Assembly: GCF_022531965.1 (NCBI RefSeq)
Contig: NZ_CP092831.1
Span: 1,330,001 to 1,394,000 of the forward strand
DNA: 64,000 nt
Reading direction: 5' to 3'
Origin: Paenibacillus peoriae
GTDB taxonomy: Bacteria > Bacillota > Bacilli > Paenibacillales > Paenibacillaceae
Under the pieces are notes generated by a model. That model saw only the letters and a program-made list of their open reading frames with translations. It had not been told where the DNA came from and ran no database searches. A program made the translations under genes and the position numbers. Of the stretch, positions 35,876 through 46,179 are shown piece after piece; the first letter of the stretch is position 1, and every line of letters begins with the position of its first letter.

Positions 35876-35918
35876 CAGCCTTTTCTGTTCCTTAGAGGAA
35901 TAGGAAGGGTTGTTTTTT
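35876..35918 (+). terminator. Terminator after the UPF0173 gene
   Basis: Long hairpin CAGCC...TTCCT-TAG-AGGAA...GGGTTG followed by TTTTTT (35913-35918). Confidence 0.75.
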
Positions 35919-36276
35919 AAAAGTGAATATTTATACATAAAAATGAGATAAAATTGCATTGATACGTTGAAGCTGTAATGTAAAAGATTTATTATCACAA
36001 TCATAAAAACTTTGAATTGCTAACATGATAGGTCAATGATAAAATGATAGAACTAATTAGATTCATCAGTGGAATCGACGTATTTTTCAAGTCAAGCCAT
36101 TGCATAATTATTGAAAAACATACGCATTCGGTGGACCGTACCGCCTTGAATACGTCACATGTTTTGTCCCCCATTCCTCGTAGTTGTTCTTTGAGTTACC
36201 TCTTGTTGCCACTGTCTTCTATTCGGCCGCCTGTATTTCAGGCCAGCATGACTTTATAACAGAAAGGTTGCGTTCC
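35919..36276. other. gltB leader region
   Basis: About 358 bases without a gene. A probable sigma-A promoter lies at 36017-36045, giving a leader of roughly 225 bases before gltB. I see no clear riboswitch or T-box in it. Confidence 0.5.
36017..36045 (+). promoter_or_regulatory. Probable promoter of gltB
   Basis: -35 TTGCTA (36017-36022) and -10 TAAAAT (36040-36045) with a 17-bp spacer. Confidence 0.55.
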
Positions 36277-39200
36277 ATGAGACAGACAGGTTTACCACCC
36301 AAACAGGGACTATATGATCCCCAATTCGAAAAAGACGCCTGCGGCATGGGCTTTGTTGCCCACATCAAGGGAAAACCATCGCACGATATTGTAAGTCAGG
36401 CTTTGACCATGCTCGTGAATATGGAGCATCGGGGCGGTCAGGGAAGTGAACCTAACTCCGGTGACGGAGCAGGGATTATGATTCAGGTCCCTCATCTGTT
36501 TTTTCAAGAGGAAGCGGAGCGATTGGGCTTCAAATTGCCAAAGGCCGGACATTATGGCGTGGGTATGCTTTTTGTATCCAATGATCCAAAAGTTCGTGAG
36601 GTGCATGAGCAGAAGCTAAGAGATATCATCGTGGACGAAGGTCAAAATTGTTTGGGTTTTCGCGATGTTCCAACTTATGACGAAATGCTGGGTAAATCGG
36701 CAAAAGCAGCTAAACCGGGTGTGCGTCAGGTATTCATCGGTCGCAGTAGCGATTTGAAGGAAGAGTTGGACTTCGAACGGAAACTGTATGTCATTCGCAA
36801 ACGTGCAGAGCTTGCTATTCGCTATAACCAAGAGGATGAGAACGGTGAGTCGTTCTATATTCCAAGTTTGTCCTGTCGCAAGGTTGTATACAAAGGAATG
36901 CTGACAACCGAGCAGGTAGGTAAATTTTATCTGGATTTGCAGGATGAGCGGGTGACATCAGCGATCGCGCTGGTCCATTCCCGTTTTAGTACGAATACGT
37001 TCCCGAGCTGGGATCGTGCGCATCCTTATCGTTTTATGATTCACAACGGTGAAATTAATACGATGCGCGGCAATGTGAACTGGATGCATGCGCGTCAGGC
37101 GCAGTTTGAAAGCGAAGCGTTTGGCGGAGACATTAAGAAGGTAAAACCCGTCATTAACCCAGATGGCTCGGATACAGCCATGTTTGATAATACGCTGGAG
37201 TTTCTGTATCTGAGCGGACGATCCCTTCCTCATGTAGCCATGATGATGGTGCCGGAGCCTTGGAACAAGCATGAAACCATGGACCCGAAGAAGCGGGCAT
37301 TTTATGAATATCACAGCACTATGATGGAGCCGTGGGACGGACCTGCTGCAATGGCGTTTACAGACGGTATCCAAATCGGGGCGATTCTCGACCGCAACGG
37401 TCTGCGTCCTGCACGTTACTATGTGACCAAGGACGATCTGATCGCACTGTCTTCAGAGGCGGGTGTATTGGATATTGATCCTGAAAATGTGCTCTATAAG
37501 GATCGTCTCCGTCCGGGTCGTATGCTGTTGGTTGATACCCAAGAAGGCCGTATCGTTTCTGACGAAGAGTTAAAGGAACGTATTGCTTCCGAGGAACCTT
37601 ATCAGCAATGGCTGGATGAGCACTTGGTTGATTTGGATGAGCTGCCGGAAGCACTAGAACAGCCGGAGCCTAAACATGAAAATGTAAATCAGCTTCAGCT
37701 CGCTTTTGGATATACGTTTGAAGAACTGCGCAAAATTCTGGAGCCGATGGCACTTACAGGTGCAGAACCGATTGGCTCAATGGGATACGACGCACCATTG
37801 GCGGTGCTGTCTGATCGTCCGCAACGTTTGTACAATTACTTTAAACAAATGTTCGCCCAAGTCACAAACCCGCCGATTGACGCCATTCGTGAAGAGATTG
37901 TAACGTCAACCGCAACTACGATTGGACCAGAGCGCAATTTACTGCATCCAGAACCGGAAAGCTGTCGCCAGATTCGTTTGGATTCGCCGGTGCTATCGAA
38001 TGAGGAGTTTGCCAAAATTCGCCACGTGCACCGTCCAGGCTTCAAATCGATGACGATCCCGATCTTCTTTGAAGCGAAGGAAGGTGCTGAGGGCTTACGC
38101 AAGGCGCTGGAAGGATTGTTTGAGGCGGCTGACCGTGTCATTGACAAAGGTCATAACATCCTGATTTTGTCCGACCGTGGAGTGGATGCGGAGAATGCAG
38201 CCATTCCGGCGTTGCTAGCTGTTTCCAGCCTGCATCACCATTTGATTAAACAGGGTACCCGCACACGTGTAAGTATTTTGCTGGAGTCCGGCGAGCCAAG
38301 GGATGTTCACCATTATGCGGTGCTGCTTGGCTACGGTGTGAGTGCGGTTAATCCGTATCTGGCTTTTGAAACGCTGGATGTCATGATTCAGCAGGGTTTG
38401 CTGCGCGGCATCTCGCACGAAAAGGCAGTTAAAAATTATATTAAAGCGGCAACGAAGGGTGTCGTTAAAATATTGTCCAAAATGGGTATTTCCACGATTC
38501 AGTCGTACCGTGGGGCGCAAATTTTTGAGGCCGTAGGTTTAAAACAGGATTTTGTTGACCGTTATTTCACCTGGACACCTTCCCGCATTGGCGGTATTGG
38601 TCTGGAGGAAGTGACTATCGAAGCGCTGGTTCATCATAATCGTGCTTTCACCGACAAGGACGGCAACGACAAAGTGCTGGATTCGGGCGGCGAATATCAA
38701 TGGCGTAACGATGGGGAAGAGCATTTGTTTAACCCGCAAACGGTGCATTTGCTCCAGCAGTCGGTTCGCTCGGGAGACTACAAGCTTTACAAGAAATACG
38801 CCAAGCTGGTACAGGGTGAATCTGAACAGTATTTGACGATTCGCTCCATGCTTCAATTGAAGCCTGCTGGTGAGCCTGTGCCGCTGGATGAAGTGGAATC
38901 CGCTGCATCCATTATGCGTCGCTTCAAGACAGGAGCCATGTCCTTTGGCTCGATCAGTCAGGAAGCGCATGAAGATATGGCGATTGCGATGAATCGGATC
39001 GGTGGCAAGAGCAATACGGGTGAAGGTGGGGAGAACCCTGCACGTTTCATACCGGATGCCAATGGTGATTCTCGTCGCAGTTCGATTAAGCAGGTAGCAT
39101 CGGGCCGATTCGGTGTAACATCGAATTACTTGGTGAATGCCGACGAAATTCAGATCAAAATGGCGCAAGGCGCGAAGCCGGGCGAAGGTGGACAACTGCC

Positions 39201-40875
39201 AGGACGTAAGGTGTACCCTTGGGTCGCTGAGGTCCGTGGCTCTACGCCAGGAGTAGGTTTGATTTCACCGCCGCCGCATCACGATATTTATTCTATCGAG
39301 GATTTGGCAGAGCTCATCTATGATCTCAAAAACGCCAATCCGCGTGCTGACATTAACGTGAAACTGGTGTCAGAGGTAGGCGTAGGTACGATTGCTACAG
39401 GGGTAGCTAAAGGCCGTGCTGACATTATTCTAGTCAGCGGTTACGACGGTGGTACAGGCGCTTCTCCGCAAGGCTCCATTCGTCATGCGGGTATGCCTTG
39501 GGAGCTGGGTCTGGCGGAGACGCATCAGACGCTGATGCTAAACAACCTGCGCGACCGCGTAGTATTGGAGACAGACGGCAAGATGCTGTCTGGCCGCGAT
39601 TTGGTAGTAGCTGCCCTGTTGGGCGCGGAAGAATACGGCTTCTCTACAGCGCCGCTCGTGGCGTTGGGCTGTATTATGATGCGGGTATGCCAAATGGATA
39701 CATGTCCGGTTGGTGTGGCTACGCAGAATCCGGAGCTGCGCAAAAATTATATGGGCGATCCTGCCCATGTGGTGAATTTTATGCGTTTTATTGCAGAAGA
39801 TGTCCGTGAAATTATGGCGGAATTGGGCTTCCGTACGATTCAGGAAATGATTGGACGTACGGATTGCCTGGATACCGTGAACGCCGATTCGCACTGGAAG
39901 AAGAAGGGCGTAGACCTGAGCTTGCTGTTGCATGTTCCTGAGTTGGAAGAAGGTAGTGTACGTTACCGTGTACAACGCCAAAATCACGGTCTGGAAGAAA
40001 CACTCGACATGCAGCAGCTCGTACCGATGGCTGCGAAAGCGTTGGAGAACGGAACGCCTGTTGAGGGTACCTTACCTATTACAAACGTGAATCGGGCGGT
40101 AGGGACGATTCTGGGCAGCGAGGTCACCCGTAAGTATGGAGCGGCGGGTCTGCCTGAGGATACGATTCGCTTTAACTTTATTGGATCGGCAGGTCAGAGC
40201 TTCGGAGCATTTATTCCGAAAGGCATCACGTTGAGCGTGGAAGGCGATAGCAATGACTATGTCGGTAAAGGGCTATCTGGCGGTAAGGTTATTGTGAAAA
40301 AGTCTCACAAAGCGACCTTTAAGGCAGAAGAGAACATTATTATCGGAAATACAGCCTTGTATGGAGCGACCAGCGGTGAAGCTTACATTAGCGGAATCGC
40401 AGGCGAGCGCTTTGCCGTTCGGAACTCCGGCGCACGTATTGTTGTTGAGGGCGTTGGAGATCATGGTTGCGAATATATGACAGGCGGACGTGTAGCTGTA
40501 TTGGGTGGAACCGGACGGAATTTTGGAGCTGGAATGTCCGGAGGTATTGCATATGTCTATGACCCTGAGGGGACGTTCCTGAGCCGTTGTAATCTGGAAA
40601 TGGTGTTGCTGGAAGGTGTGGAAGAACCTACAGAAGCAGCGGAGTTGCGTGGCTTGATTCAACGCCATGTCACTTACACGGGTAGTGAAGCGGGACAACG
40701 TATTTTGGATGATTGGCAGACTGCGATTCAGCAGTTTGTACGAGTGATTCCAAAGGATTACAAGCGTATGGTTGAACAGATCCAAAAAGAAGAGGCAACT
40801 GGTTTGAGCGGAGATGAAGCTCTATTGGCAGCATTTGAAGCCAATATGCGTGAATTAGCACGTGCCGGGGGCTAA
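36277..40875 (+). CDS. gltB: Glutamate synthase (NADPH/ferredoxin) large subunit
   Basis: 1532 residues from ATG 36277, with AAAGG at 36263-36267; an upstream in-frame start at 36184 is not supported. Cys22 (DACGMGFVA) becomes the N-terminal nucleophile after loss of a 21-residue propeptide and releases ammonia from glutamine. The FMN/synthase domain is in the middle-C-terminal part and the [3Fe-4S] cysteines are C1132, C1138 and C1143 (C-x5-C-x4-C). A beta-helix GXGXG domain ends the protein. It makes two glutamates from glutamine and 2-oxoglutarate. No gltD lies adjacent, so the electron-donor small subunit must be elsewhere. Confidence 0.95.
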   Translation: MRQTGLPPKQGLYDPQFEKDACGMGFVAHIKGKPSHDIVSQALTMLVNMEHRGGQGSEPNSGDGAGIMIQVPHLFFQEEAERLGFKLPKAGHYGVGMLFVSNDPKVREVHEQKLRDIIVDEGQNCLGFRDVPTYDEMLGKSAKAAKPGVRQVFIGRSSDLKEELDFERKLYVIRKRAELAIRYNQEDENGESFYIPSLSCRKVVYKGMLTTEQVGKFYLDLQDERVTSAIALVHSRFSTNTFPSWDRAHPYRFMIHNGEINTMRGNVNWMHARQAQFESEAFGGDIKKVKPVINPDGSDTAMFDNTLEFLYLSGRSLPHVAMMMVPEPWNKHETMDPKKRAFYEYHSTMMEPWDGPAAMAFTDGIQIGAILDRNGLRPARYYVTKDDLIALSSEAGVLDIDPENVLYKDRLRPGRMLLVDTQEGRIVSDEELKERIASEEPYQQWLDEHLVDLDELPEALEQPEPKHENVNQLQLAFGYTFEELRKILEPMALTGAEPIGSMGYDAPLAVLSDRPQRLYNYFKQMFAQVTNPPIDAIREEIVTSTATTIGPERNLLHPEPESCRQIRLDSPVLSNEEFAKIRHVHRPGFKSMTIPIFFEAKEGAEGLRKALEGLFEAADRVIDKGHNILILSDRGVDAENAAIPALLAVSSLHHHLIKQGTRTRVSILLESGEPRDVHHYAVLLGYGVSAVNPYLAFETLDVMIQQGLLRGISHEKAVKNYIKAATKGVVKILSKMGISTIQSYRGAQIFEAVGLKQDFVDRYFTWTPSRIGGIGLEEVTIEALVHHNRAFTDKDGNDKVLDSGGEYQWRNDGEEHLFNPQTVHLLQQSVRSGDYKLYKKYAKLVQGESEQYLTIRSMLQLKPAGEPVPLDEVESAASIMRRFKTGAMSFGSISQEAHEDMAIAMNRIGGKSNTGEGGENPARFIPDANGDSRRSSIKQVASGRFGVTSNYLVNADEIQIKMAQGAKPGEGGQLPGRKVYPWVAEVRGSTPGVGLISPPPHHDIYSIEDLAELIYDLKNANPRADINVKLVSEVGVGTIATGVAKGRADIILVSGYDGGTGASPQGSIRHAGMPWELGLAETHQTLMLNNLRDRVVLETDGKMLSGRDLVVAALLGAEEYGFSTAPLVALGCIMMRVCQMDTCPVGVATQNPELRKNYMGDPAHVVNFMRFIAEDVREIMAELGFRTIQEMIGRTDCLDTVNADSHWKKKGVDLSLLLHVPELEEGSVRYRVQRQNHGLEETLDMQQLVPMAAKALENGTPVEGTLPITNVNRAVGTILGSEVTRKYGAAGLPEDTIRFNFIGSAGQSFGAFIPKGITLSVEGDSNDYVGKGLSGGKVIVKKSHKATFKAEENIIIGNTALYGATSGEAYISGIAGERFAVRNSGARIVVEGVGDHGCEYMTGGRVAVLGGTGRNFGAGMSGGIAYVYDPEGTFLSRCNLEMVLLEGVEEPTEAAELRGLIQRHVTYTGSEAGQRILDDWQTAIQQFVRVIPKDYKRMVEQIQKEEATGLSGDEALLAAFEANMRELARAGG

Positions 40876-40904
40876 AATGTAGACTACCAGGTTCACTTAA
40901 AAAG

Positions 40905-40956
40905 GACTCGCTGAATACCGCTGTGATAATCACAGTGGTACCAGCAAGTCTTTTTT
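40905..40956 (+). terminator. Terminator after gltB
   Basis: Long hairpin with GACT/AGTC, GCTG/CAGC, TACC/GGTA and CTGTGA/TCACAG, followed by TTTTTT (40951-40956). Confidence 0.85.
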
Positions 40957-41190
40957 AGGTCGTTAAAATGTGATTTATTTCCTTGACAAACGTCATAAAT
41001 TCTGACATTACCCCCAAAATGTTTTCCTGAAACGGTAAATATGTTATAAAAAGTACCAAATTTTTTGGAATGTAACCGTTTACGTAAGAGTTTATGTCTT
41101 GTTATTTATTTTTGGATTGGTTATGATTTTTTAGAGTACACAAACCTAATATGCCCATCGTCCCTTCAAAACACAGAATAGGGTGACAGG
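40957..41190. other. Region upstream of the sensor kinase gene
   Basis: No gene. A perfect TTGACA at 40983-40988 lacks a good -10 at normal spacing; TATAAA at 41045-41050 lacks a good -35. The kinase promoter therefore cannot be fixed. Confidence 0.35.
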
Positions 41191-42828
41191 ATGAAGTTGA
41201 GGAAGTCAGCAGAAGACAAAATGATTTTTCTATACCGTTATGTATCACTATCTTTAACGTCACTTGTTTTTCTGTTCGAATCATCTAGATTAATCGTGTG
41301 GCAGAAGCTGTTACTGATTGGTTTTCTATTTTTATCCGTTACAGCATTTACTTGGATTTACCGTAAATACAGACTTCATGATATGGTATTGAAATGTAGC
41401 ATTGCACTAGAAACAGCAGGGATCATTTTGTTGTTATTCCCGACCGGAGGGATAAATAGCCCGTTTAAATGGTATGTGATTACTCCCATGCTGGTAGCTT
41501 GTGCTCATCTATCTATGAGGTACAGCTGGACGCTCCTACTTTCTTATATCGGTTTGGTGCTTACATTTTGTTATATCTTTTTTACACCAGGTCAATATTT
41601 TTTGTGGGATCTTATATTGCAGAACATTAATTTGTTTCTGGTATTGATCGTAACCACGATGGCAATGCAGGTTATCGGCGTCATGAAGGACGAACTGAAG
41701 GTGGCTAAAGAACAAGCCAATGAGACGATGGATCATATCAAGTCGATTTACCACATCATGGAGACGACCAGCCATAATGAGGCATTAAATCTGGGTCAGG
41801 TCATCTCGGATTACACTGTCAAGCTTACCAAGCAGAGCCGTGCATTTTTCTGGCTGGATAGTCAGGAGGAGGATGCACCGGCAAGCAGCCAGACAGGCTG
41901 GACGGTGGAGGAGGAGGAGCAGCTATTCGAGGAACTGGAGAATTACCGGGAGGAGTTCAGGGAAGAACGCGAACCATTTTTCAGACATCTGCCAGAATGG
42001 GGCGACTTTCTCATGATCACCGTACCGATGACGACCCGCTTTGTAGCGACGATTGGCCTCAAGCTGGGACCGGATCAAAGTCTGACAGGAAGACGCTGGC
42101 TCGTGCAACAACTGATATTCTTGGCTGAGCTGAGTGCTGTGTTTTTGGAGCGCTATGAGCTGGAGCGTATTGAGAATCAATTGATTGTGACGAATGAGCA
42201 GAACCGGATTGCAAATGAAATGCATGACAATGTTTCTCAGAGCCTTTTTGGTATTGTGTACGCAACGCATTCTCTCCGGCAAACCTGGTGTCATCAGCCA
42301 AAGGAGCAGGTGGAGGAGCAAATTGATCTAATTCAGCAATCTGCCAACCAAGCGGTTAGAGAGCTGAAAGGGGCGATTCATAGTCTAAGCTCGAAAAAAA
42401 GTGGAGGCTCAACTTGGTTAGGGACGGTGAAAAGTCATCTGCATACACTATCCAAGCTGAATCATGTACAAATTGATTTTGACATTCATGGTGATCATTA
42501 TTCACTTCCGTATTTGTACCAAAAGGCTTTGTTCCGCATCATTTCCGAAGCGGCGGGGAACGCAATCCGTCATGGATTGGCCAAGCGAATTGATGTGAAG
42601 TTAAAATTGACGCCCCAAGTGATTAGACTGTCTATTCATGACGACGGAGTAGGGTTTGAGACGGCGAGAATGGTAGCAGGAGGTGAGGCGGTCAGTGCAG
42701 GCGGGGGCCTGGGCATGATGAATATGGAATATTTAGCTCAATCGATGGGAGGCGAATTTGATATTTCAAGTCGAATCGGAGAAGGAACACAGATCCGATT
42801 GTCCATTCCGGTAAATGCTTATGAATGA
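41191..42828 (+). CDS. Sensor histidine kinase (NarL-type, HisKA_3)
   Basis: 545 residues. Five or six membrane segments (about 10-160) with few outside residues, a coiled linker, a GAF-like middle part (about 190-310), and the HisKA_3 dimerisation motif NRIANEMHDNVSQSLFG with phospho-acceptor H345. The ATPase domain shows SEAAGNAIRHG, DDGVGFE and GGGLGMMNM. Paired with the response regulator 116 bases downstream. It sits just upstream of the exopolysaccharide locus, so control of that locus is plausible but not shown. Confidence 0.9.
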   Translation: MKLRKSAEDKMIFLYRYVSLSLTSLVFLFESSRLIVWQKLLLIGFLFLSVTAFTWIYRKYRLHDMVLKCSIALETAGIILLLFPTGGINSPFKWYVITPMLVACAHLSMRYSWTLLLSYIGLVLTFCYIFFTPGQYFLWDLILQNINLFLVLIVTTMAMQVIGVMKDELKVAKEQANETMDHIKSIYHIMETTSHNEALNLGQVISDYTVKLTKQSRAFFWLDSQEEDAPASSQTGWTVEEEEQLFEELENYREEFREEREPFFRHLPEWGDFLMITVPMTTRFVATIGLKLGPDQSLTGRRWLVQQLIFLAELSAVFLERYELERIENQLIVTNEQNRIANEMHDNVSQSLFGIVYATHSLRQTWCHQPKEQVEEQIDLIQQSANQAVRELKGAIHSLSSKKSGGSTWLGTVKSHLHTLSKLNHVQIDFDIHGDHYSLPYLYQKALFRIISEAAGNAIRHGLAKRIDVKLKLTPQVIRLSIHDDGVGFETARMVAGGEAVSAGGGLGMMNMEYLAQSMGGEFDISSRIGEGTQIRLSIPVNAYE

Positions 42829-42845
42829 GGATTTTGCAAAATTCT
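42826..42845. repeat. Palindromic box GGATTTTGCAAAAT (site B)
   Basis: TGAGGATTTTGCAAAAT at the kinase stop codon repeats the 17 bases at 3246-3262; see site A. A variant follows 76 bases downstream (site C). Confidence 0.5.
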
Positions 42846-42903
42846 CGAATAAAATGTGTGAACATTCTGCAATACAAAATCTGCGGTAACAATCGGATAC
42901 ATA

Positions 42904-42920
42904 GGGATTATGCAAATCCT
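42904..42920. repeat. Palindromic box GGATTATGCAAATCC (site C)
   Basis: Variant of sites A and B with intact GGATT/AATCC arms, about 25 bases before the response regulator start. Two copies in the kinase-regulator gap suggest separate control of the regulator gene. Confidence 0.45.
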
Positions 42921-42944
42921 GAACTGTAGACAGGAGGCCGAATC

Positions 42945-43583
42945 ATGAAAATTGTCATTGTCGATGATCATCCTTTAGTACGGAAAGGACTCGCTGCGGT
43001 TATATCCATGCAGCCCAATGTTCAGTTTGCGGGAGAGGCCCAGAATCAACAGGAAGCACTTGTGGTGATTGAGGAAACGGATCCGGATCTGGTGCTGCTG
43101 GATTTGAAACTAGCTGATGAATCAGGGCTGGATATTATCAAGATAGCGCGCGGACGTGGTTTCAGAAGTAAATTTATTTTGCTGACCTCTTCCGCAACAC
43201 GTGAAGATTTTCTGAAAGCAGAGGAAGCTTCCGTGGACGGTTATGTGCTTAAGGAAGCGTTGCCTGAGGAACTAATTTACGCGATTCATCTTGTCAACAA
43301 AGGACGCAAATATTATGATCCGGCTATTCTCGAAAACAAGCTGCGTGAAGATGCGGGCAATCTGACGGACGACCTGACGCCAAAGGAAAAGGAAGTGCTG
43401 GTCGAGTTGGGACAAGGAGCTTGCAATCGTGAAATTGCATCCCGATTATTTATCAGTGAGTTTACAGTCAAAAAGCATGTCAGTCAGATCCTGGCCAAGC
43501 TGCGGCTGGCGGATCGCACGCAGGCAGCGTTGTATGCCAATGCCATTGGTCTGGCGAAGTACGAGCCAACAAACATGGTATGA
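42945..43583 (+). CDS. Response regulator, NarL/FixJ family
   Basis: 212 residues with CAGGAGG upstream. Receiver domain 1-118 with acidic pocket D7/D8 and phospho-acceptor D53 (VLLDLKLAD); LuxR-type HTH 145-205 (LTPKEKEVLVELGQGACNRE, then FTVKKHVSQILAKL). It acts with the preceding kinase. A strong terminator follows, separating it from the exopolysaccharide genes. Confidence 0.93.
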   Translation: MKIVIVDDHPLVRKGLAAVISMQPNVQFAGEAQNQQEALVVIEETDPDLVLLDLKLADESGLDIIKIARGRGFRSKFILLTSSATREDFLKAEEASVDGYVLKEALPEELIYAIHLVNKGRKYYDPAILENKLREDAGNLTDDLTPKEKEVLVELGQGACNREIASRLFISEFTVKKHVSQILAKLRLADRTQAALYANAIGLAKYEPTNMV

Positions 43584-43631
43584 TGCGCTGACTCTATAAG
43601 TTGCATTGCACTTTCATATGCGAGTGGAATG

Positions 43632-43675
43632 AAAAGCCTCAAAATCACCAATTTTTGTGATTTTGAGGCTTTTTT
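43632..43675 (+). terminator. Strong terminator after the response regulator
   Basis: AAAAGCCTCAAAATCAC pairs fully with GTGATTTTGAGGCTTTT around an 8-base loop, followed by T residues to 43675. Confidence 0.93.
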
Positions 43676-43703
43676 CGATTTCTTTTTCCATAATCAACAA
43701 TGT

Positions 43704-43742
43704 ATGGTACAAAAGTATACCATGCCGTATCCGAAAGTATAC
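43704..43742. promoter_or_regulatory. Operator-like repeats before the exopolysaccharide operon
   Basis: ATGGTA (43704-43709) and TACCAT (43718-43723) form an inverted repeat, and AAAGTATAC occurs twice (43712-43720 and 43734-43742), 22 bp or two helical turns apart. A GC-rich CCCTC/GAGGG hairpin follows near 43747-43768. This is the control region of the first exopolysaccharide gene; the regulator is unknown and I cannot define the promoter. Confidence 0.5.
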
Positions 43743-43864
43743 ATTTCCCTCCCCCTGTAGTGAGGGAGAAAGTGCCATTCGGTTCCATGTCGTTCACAGA
43801 GCCAATTGTTACAATAAAGTCATACTTAAATATGAAGAGAAATTGTATAGGAGGGAGGATTTTT

Positions 43865-44608
43865 GTGGAGAAAACCATTTTGGATTATCTAGTCCTGATT
43901 AAAAGAAGATTGTGGCTGATTGCGATTTTTGTCATTCTCTCATGTGTAACAACATACTTTGTGAGCGACAATGTCGTGAAGCCAGTCTACTCCGCTTCAA
44001 GCCAACTGCTGGTTAATCATATTTCCGCCAAGCAGGGGAGCAACAATCTGAACGACGTCAACACAAGTCTTAATTTGGTGGAAAGCTACAAGCAAATTCT
44101 CACTTCACCTAAAATTATGGACGCTGTTGTAGCGACTCATCCCGAGTTCGGTTTGACACAGCAGAAGTTGGCAGAAAAGCTGCAGATTAAATCCTCGGAT
44201 AAAAGTCAGGTTATCGGTTTGACGTTTGAGGCAGGGAGCTATCCACAGGCCGCAGCGGTTGTAAACGCGGTTACCCAGAAATTCGTACAGACGGTTCCGG
44301 GATTGATGGAATTGAATAATGTAAAAATTTTAAATGAAGCGGATCCTCAGGCCAATCCTGACCCGATTAATGGGAACCCGCTCATGAATATTGCGATTAG
44401 TTTTCTCGTATCGCTGATGATTGCATTGGGCACGATTGTGTTCCTGGAAAGCATTAACGGCACGCTGCGCTCGGAAAAAGAGGCAGACGCAGACATCGGT
44501 ATTCCGGTAATTGCATCGATTCCAGTCATTCGCAAGAAGGACATCGATGGAGCAGCTGGAAATTCCAAAGAACGGGTAGGGGAGCGTAAATATGCTGCGA
44601 TTGAATGA
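43865..44608 (+). CDS. Wzz-type chain length / tyrosine-kinase activator protein
   Basis: 247 residues from GTG 43865, with GGAGGGAGG just upstream. Two membrane segments (about 15-38 and 178-198) flank an outer domain; the N-terminal DYLVLIKRRLWLI and the PxxP-like stretch before the second segment (PQANPDPINGNPLM) define the Wzz/YveK family. It regulates chain length and activates the kinase encoded next, with which it overlaps by 17 bases. First gene of the exopolysaccharide operon. Confidence 0.9.
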   Translation: MEKTILDYLVLIKRRLWLIAIFVILSCVTTYFVSDNVVKPVYSASSQLLVNHISAKQGSNNLNDVNTSLNLVESYKQILTSPKIMDAVVATHPEFGLTQQKLAEKLQIKSSDKSQVIGLTFEAGSYPQAAAVVNAVTQKFVQTVPGLMELNNVKILNEADPQANPDPINGNPLMNIAISFLVSLMIALGTIVFLESINGTLRSEKEADADIGIPVIASIPVIRKKDIDGAAGNSKERVGERKYAAIE

Positions 44609-45230
44609 CATGTTGATTACAGAAAGTAATCCATCATCGTATATCTCGGAATCATTTCGATCCCTCCGTACATACATTCGGCAACAGGTGATTGGACAAA
44701 AGGACCGTGGGACGGTTCTATTGTTGACCTCGCCGGAAAGCGGAGCGGGTAAAACAACACTGCTCGCCAACATCGGAGTTTCTTTTGCACAAGAAGGCAA
44801 GAAGGTGGCTCTGGTGGATTGCAATCTGCATAAGCCAGCGCTGCACGAGATATTCGGAATGGAGAATACCGGAGGTCTATCGGCTTATTTGCGCGGTGGG
44901 GCTTCTTCCAAGTCTATCGTTAGGCATGGTGGCCTGGAGCTATCGGTTGTTCCCGGTGGAGACACCCTGTACAACGCAGCGGATCTGCTCGGTAGCGAAC
45001 GTATGGCTGAGCTGCTGGAAGAGCTCAAACGTGAATATGACATCATCTTACTCGATTCAGCTCCGGCGCTGAATTATACGGATGCCCGCCTGATTGCAGG
45101 CTTGACAGATGGTGTGATTCTCGTTGCTAAACATGGTCGTACCAAACGGGAAGATCTGCGCAAAACAAAGCAACTCATGGAGCAGGCCAGTGCGACGCTG
45201 GTTGGAATTGTGATGAATCAGGTGAAGTAA
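44592..45230 (+). CDS. CpsD/CapB-type BY-kinase
   Basis: 212 residues. Walker A SPESGAGKTT, A' VALVDCNLHKP and Walker B DIILLDSAPAL are present. Bacterial tyrosine kinases of this type phosphorylate themselves and partners and control polysaccharide polymerisation. Unlike most, the C-terminus (ATLVGIVMNQVK) has no tyrosine cluster, so autophosphorylation may be absent or lie elsewhere. Co-transcribed with the Wzz-like activator. Confidence 0.9.
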   Translation: MLRLNDMLITESNPSSYISESFRSLRTYIRQQVIGQKDRGTVLLLTSPESGAGKTTLLANIGVSFAQEGKKVALVDCNLHKPALHEIFGMENTGGLSAYLRGGASSKSIVRHGGLELSVVPGGDTLYNAADLLGSERMAELLEELKREYDIILLDSAPALNYTDARLIAGLTDGVILVAKHGRTKREDLRKTKQLMEQASATLVGIVMNQVK

Positions 45231-45269
45231 GCAACACCAAAATTCGATGAAGCAAGGAGAATGAGTGCG

Positions 45270-46163
45270 ATGACGAAAAGAGTGAAAAAGGCCATTATTC
45301 CAGCAGCAGGGTTAGGTACGCGCTTCCTCCCTGCCACCAAAGCGATGCCTAAGGAAATGCTTCCAATTATCAACAAGCCTACGATTCAATATATCGTGGA
45401 AGAAGCGATTGCTTCTGGTATTGAGGACATTATTATCGTTACGGGTAAAGGCAAACGTGCCATTGAGGATCACTTTGACAACGCATTTGAGCTGGAGTCA
45501 AAACTGCTCGAGGACGGTAAGCTGAAGCTTCTGGAGGAAGTACAGCGTTCTTCGGGAGTGGAAATTCACTACATTCGCCAAAAAGAACCCAAAGGTCTTG
45601 GACATGCGGTATGGTGCGCAAGACGCTTTATCGGGGACGAGCCGTTTGGTGTGCTGCTGGGCGATGATATCGTAACAGGTCAGAAGCCTTGCCTACGCCA
45701 GCTGATGGATCAGTATGAGGAAACACAAAATTCGGTTATCGGTGTGCAGCGGGTACCGCAGGAATTTACGAACCGGTACGGCATCATTGAACCGGATCAG
45801 CAGGACGGACGCTTGTACCGAGTGAATAATTTTATAGAAAAACCAGCTCCAGGCACAGCGCCATCCGATTTGGCTATTATGGGTCGCTACGTGTTCTCAC
45901 CGAAAATTTTCAAATATCTTGATCTTCAGGAAAAAGGAGCTGGCGGCGAAATTCAGTTGACGGATGCGATCCAAAAGCTGAATCAGAGTGAGCGTGTGTA
46001 CGCCTATGATTTTGAAGGCACACGCTATGACGTAGGTGAGCGTCTTGGATATATTTTAACCACACTTGAATTTGCACTTGCCAGCGATGATTTGAAGTAT
46101 CCGGTTATGGAGGCTATGAATGAATGGTTGAAAAAGACCGAGAAAGCAACCACGGCAGGTTGA
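45270..46163 (+). CDS. galU: UTP-glucose-1-phosphate uridylyltransferase
   Basis: 297 residues from ATG 45270 (AAGGAGA at 45254-45260 is too close to the upstream ATG 45261). Signature [26 protein letters not shown] and [10 protein letters not shown] are complete. It makes UDP-glucose from UTP and glucose-1-phosphate, the precursor for glucose and, through Ugd, glucuronate in the polymer. Confidence 0.95.
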   Translation: MTKRVKKAIIPAAGLGTRFLPATKAMPKEMLPIINKPTIQYIVEEAIASGIEDIIIVTGKGKRAIEDHFDNAFELESKLLEDGKLKLLEEVQRSSGVEIHYIRQKEPKGLGHAVWCARRFIGDEPFGVLLGDDIVTGQKPCLRQLMDQYEETQNSVIGVQRVPQEFTNRYGIIEPDQQDGRLYRVNNFIEKPAPGTAPSDLAIMGRYVFSPKIFKYLDLQEKGAGGEIQLTDAIQKLNQSERVYAYDFEGTRYDVGERLGYILTTLEFALASDDLKYPVMEAMNEWLKKTEKATTAG

Positions 46164-46179
46164 GAGGGGGTACGTCAGC

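Noticed and set aside
35980..36005. TGTAA...TCACA before gltB as a TnrA/GlnR site.
   Set aside because: The gap is 11 bases instead of the 7 required by TGTNAN7TNACA.
40983..41011. TTGACA as promoter of the sensor kinase gene.
   Set aside because: No acceptable -10 at 16-18 bp.
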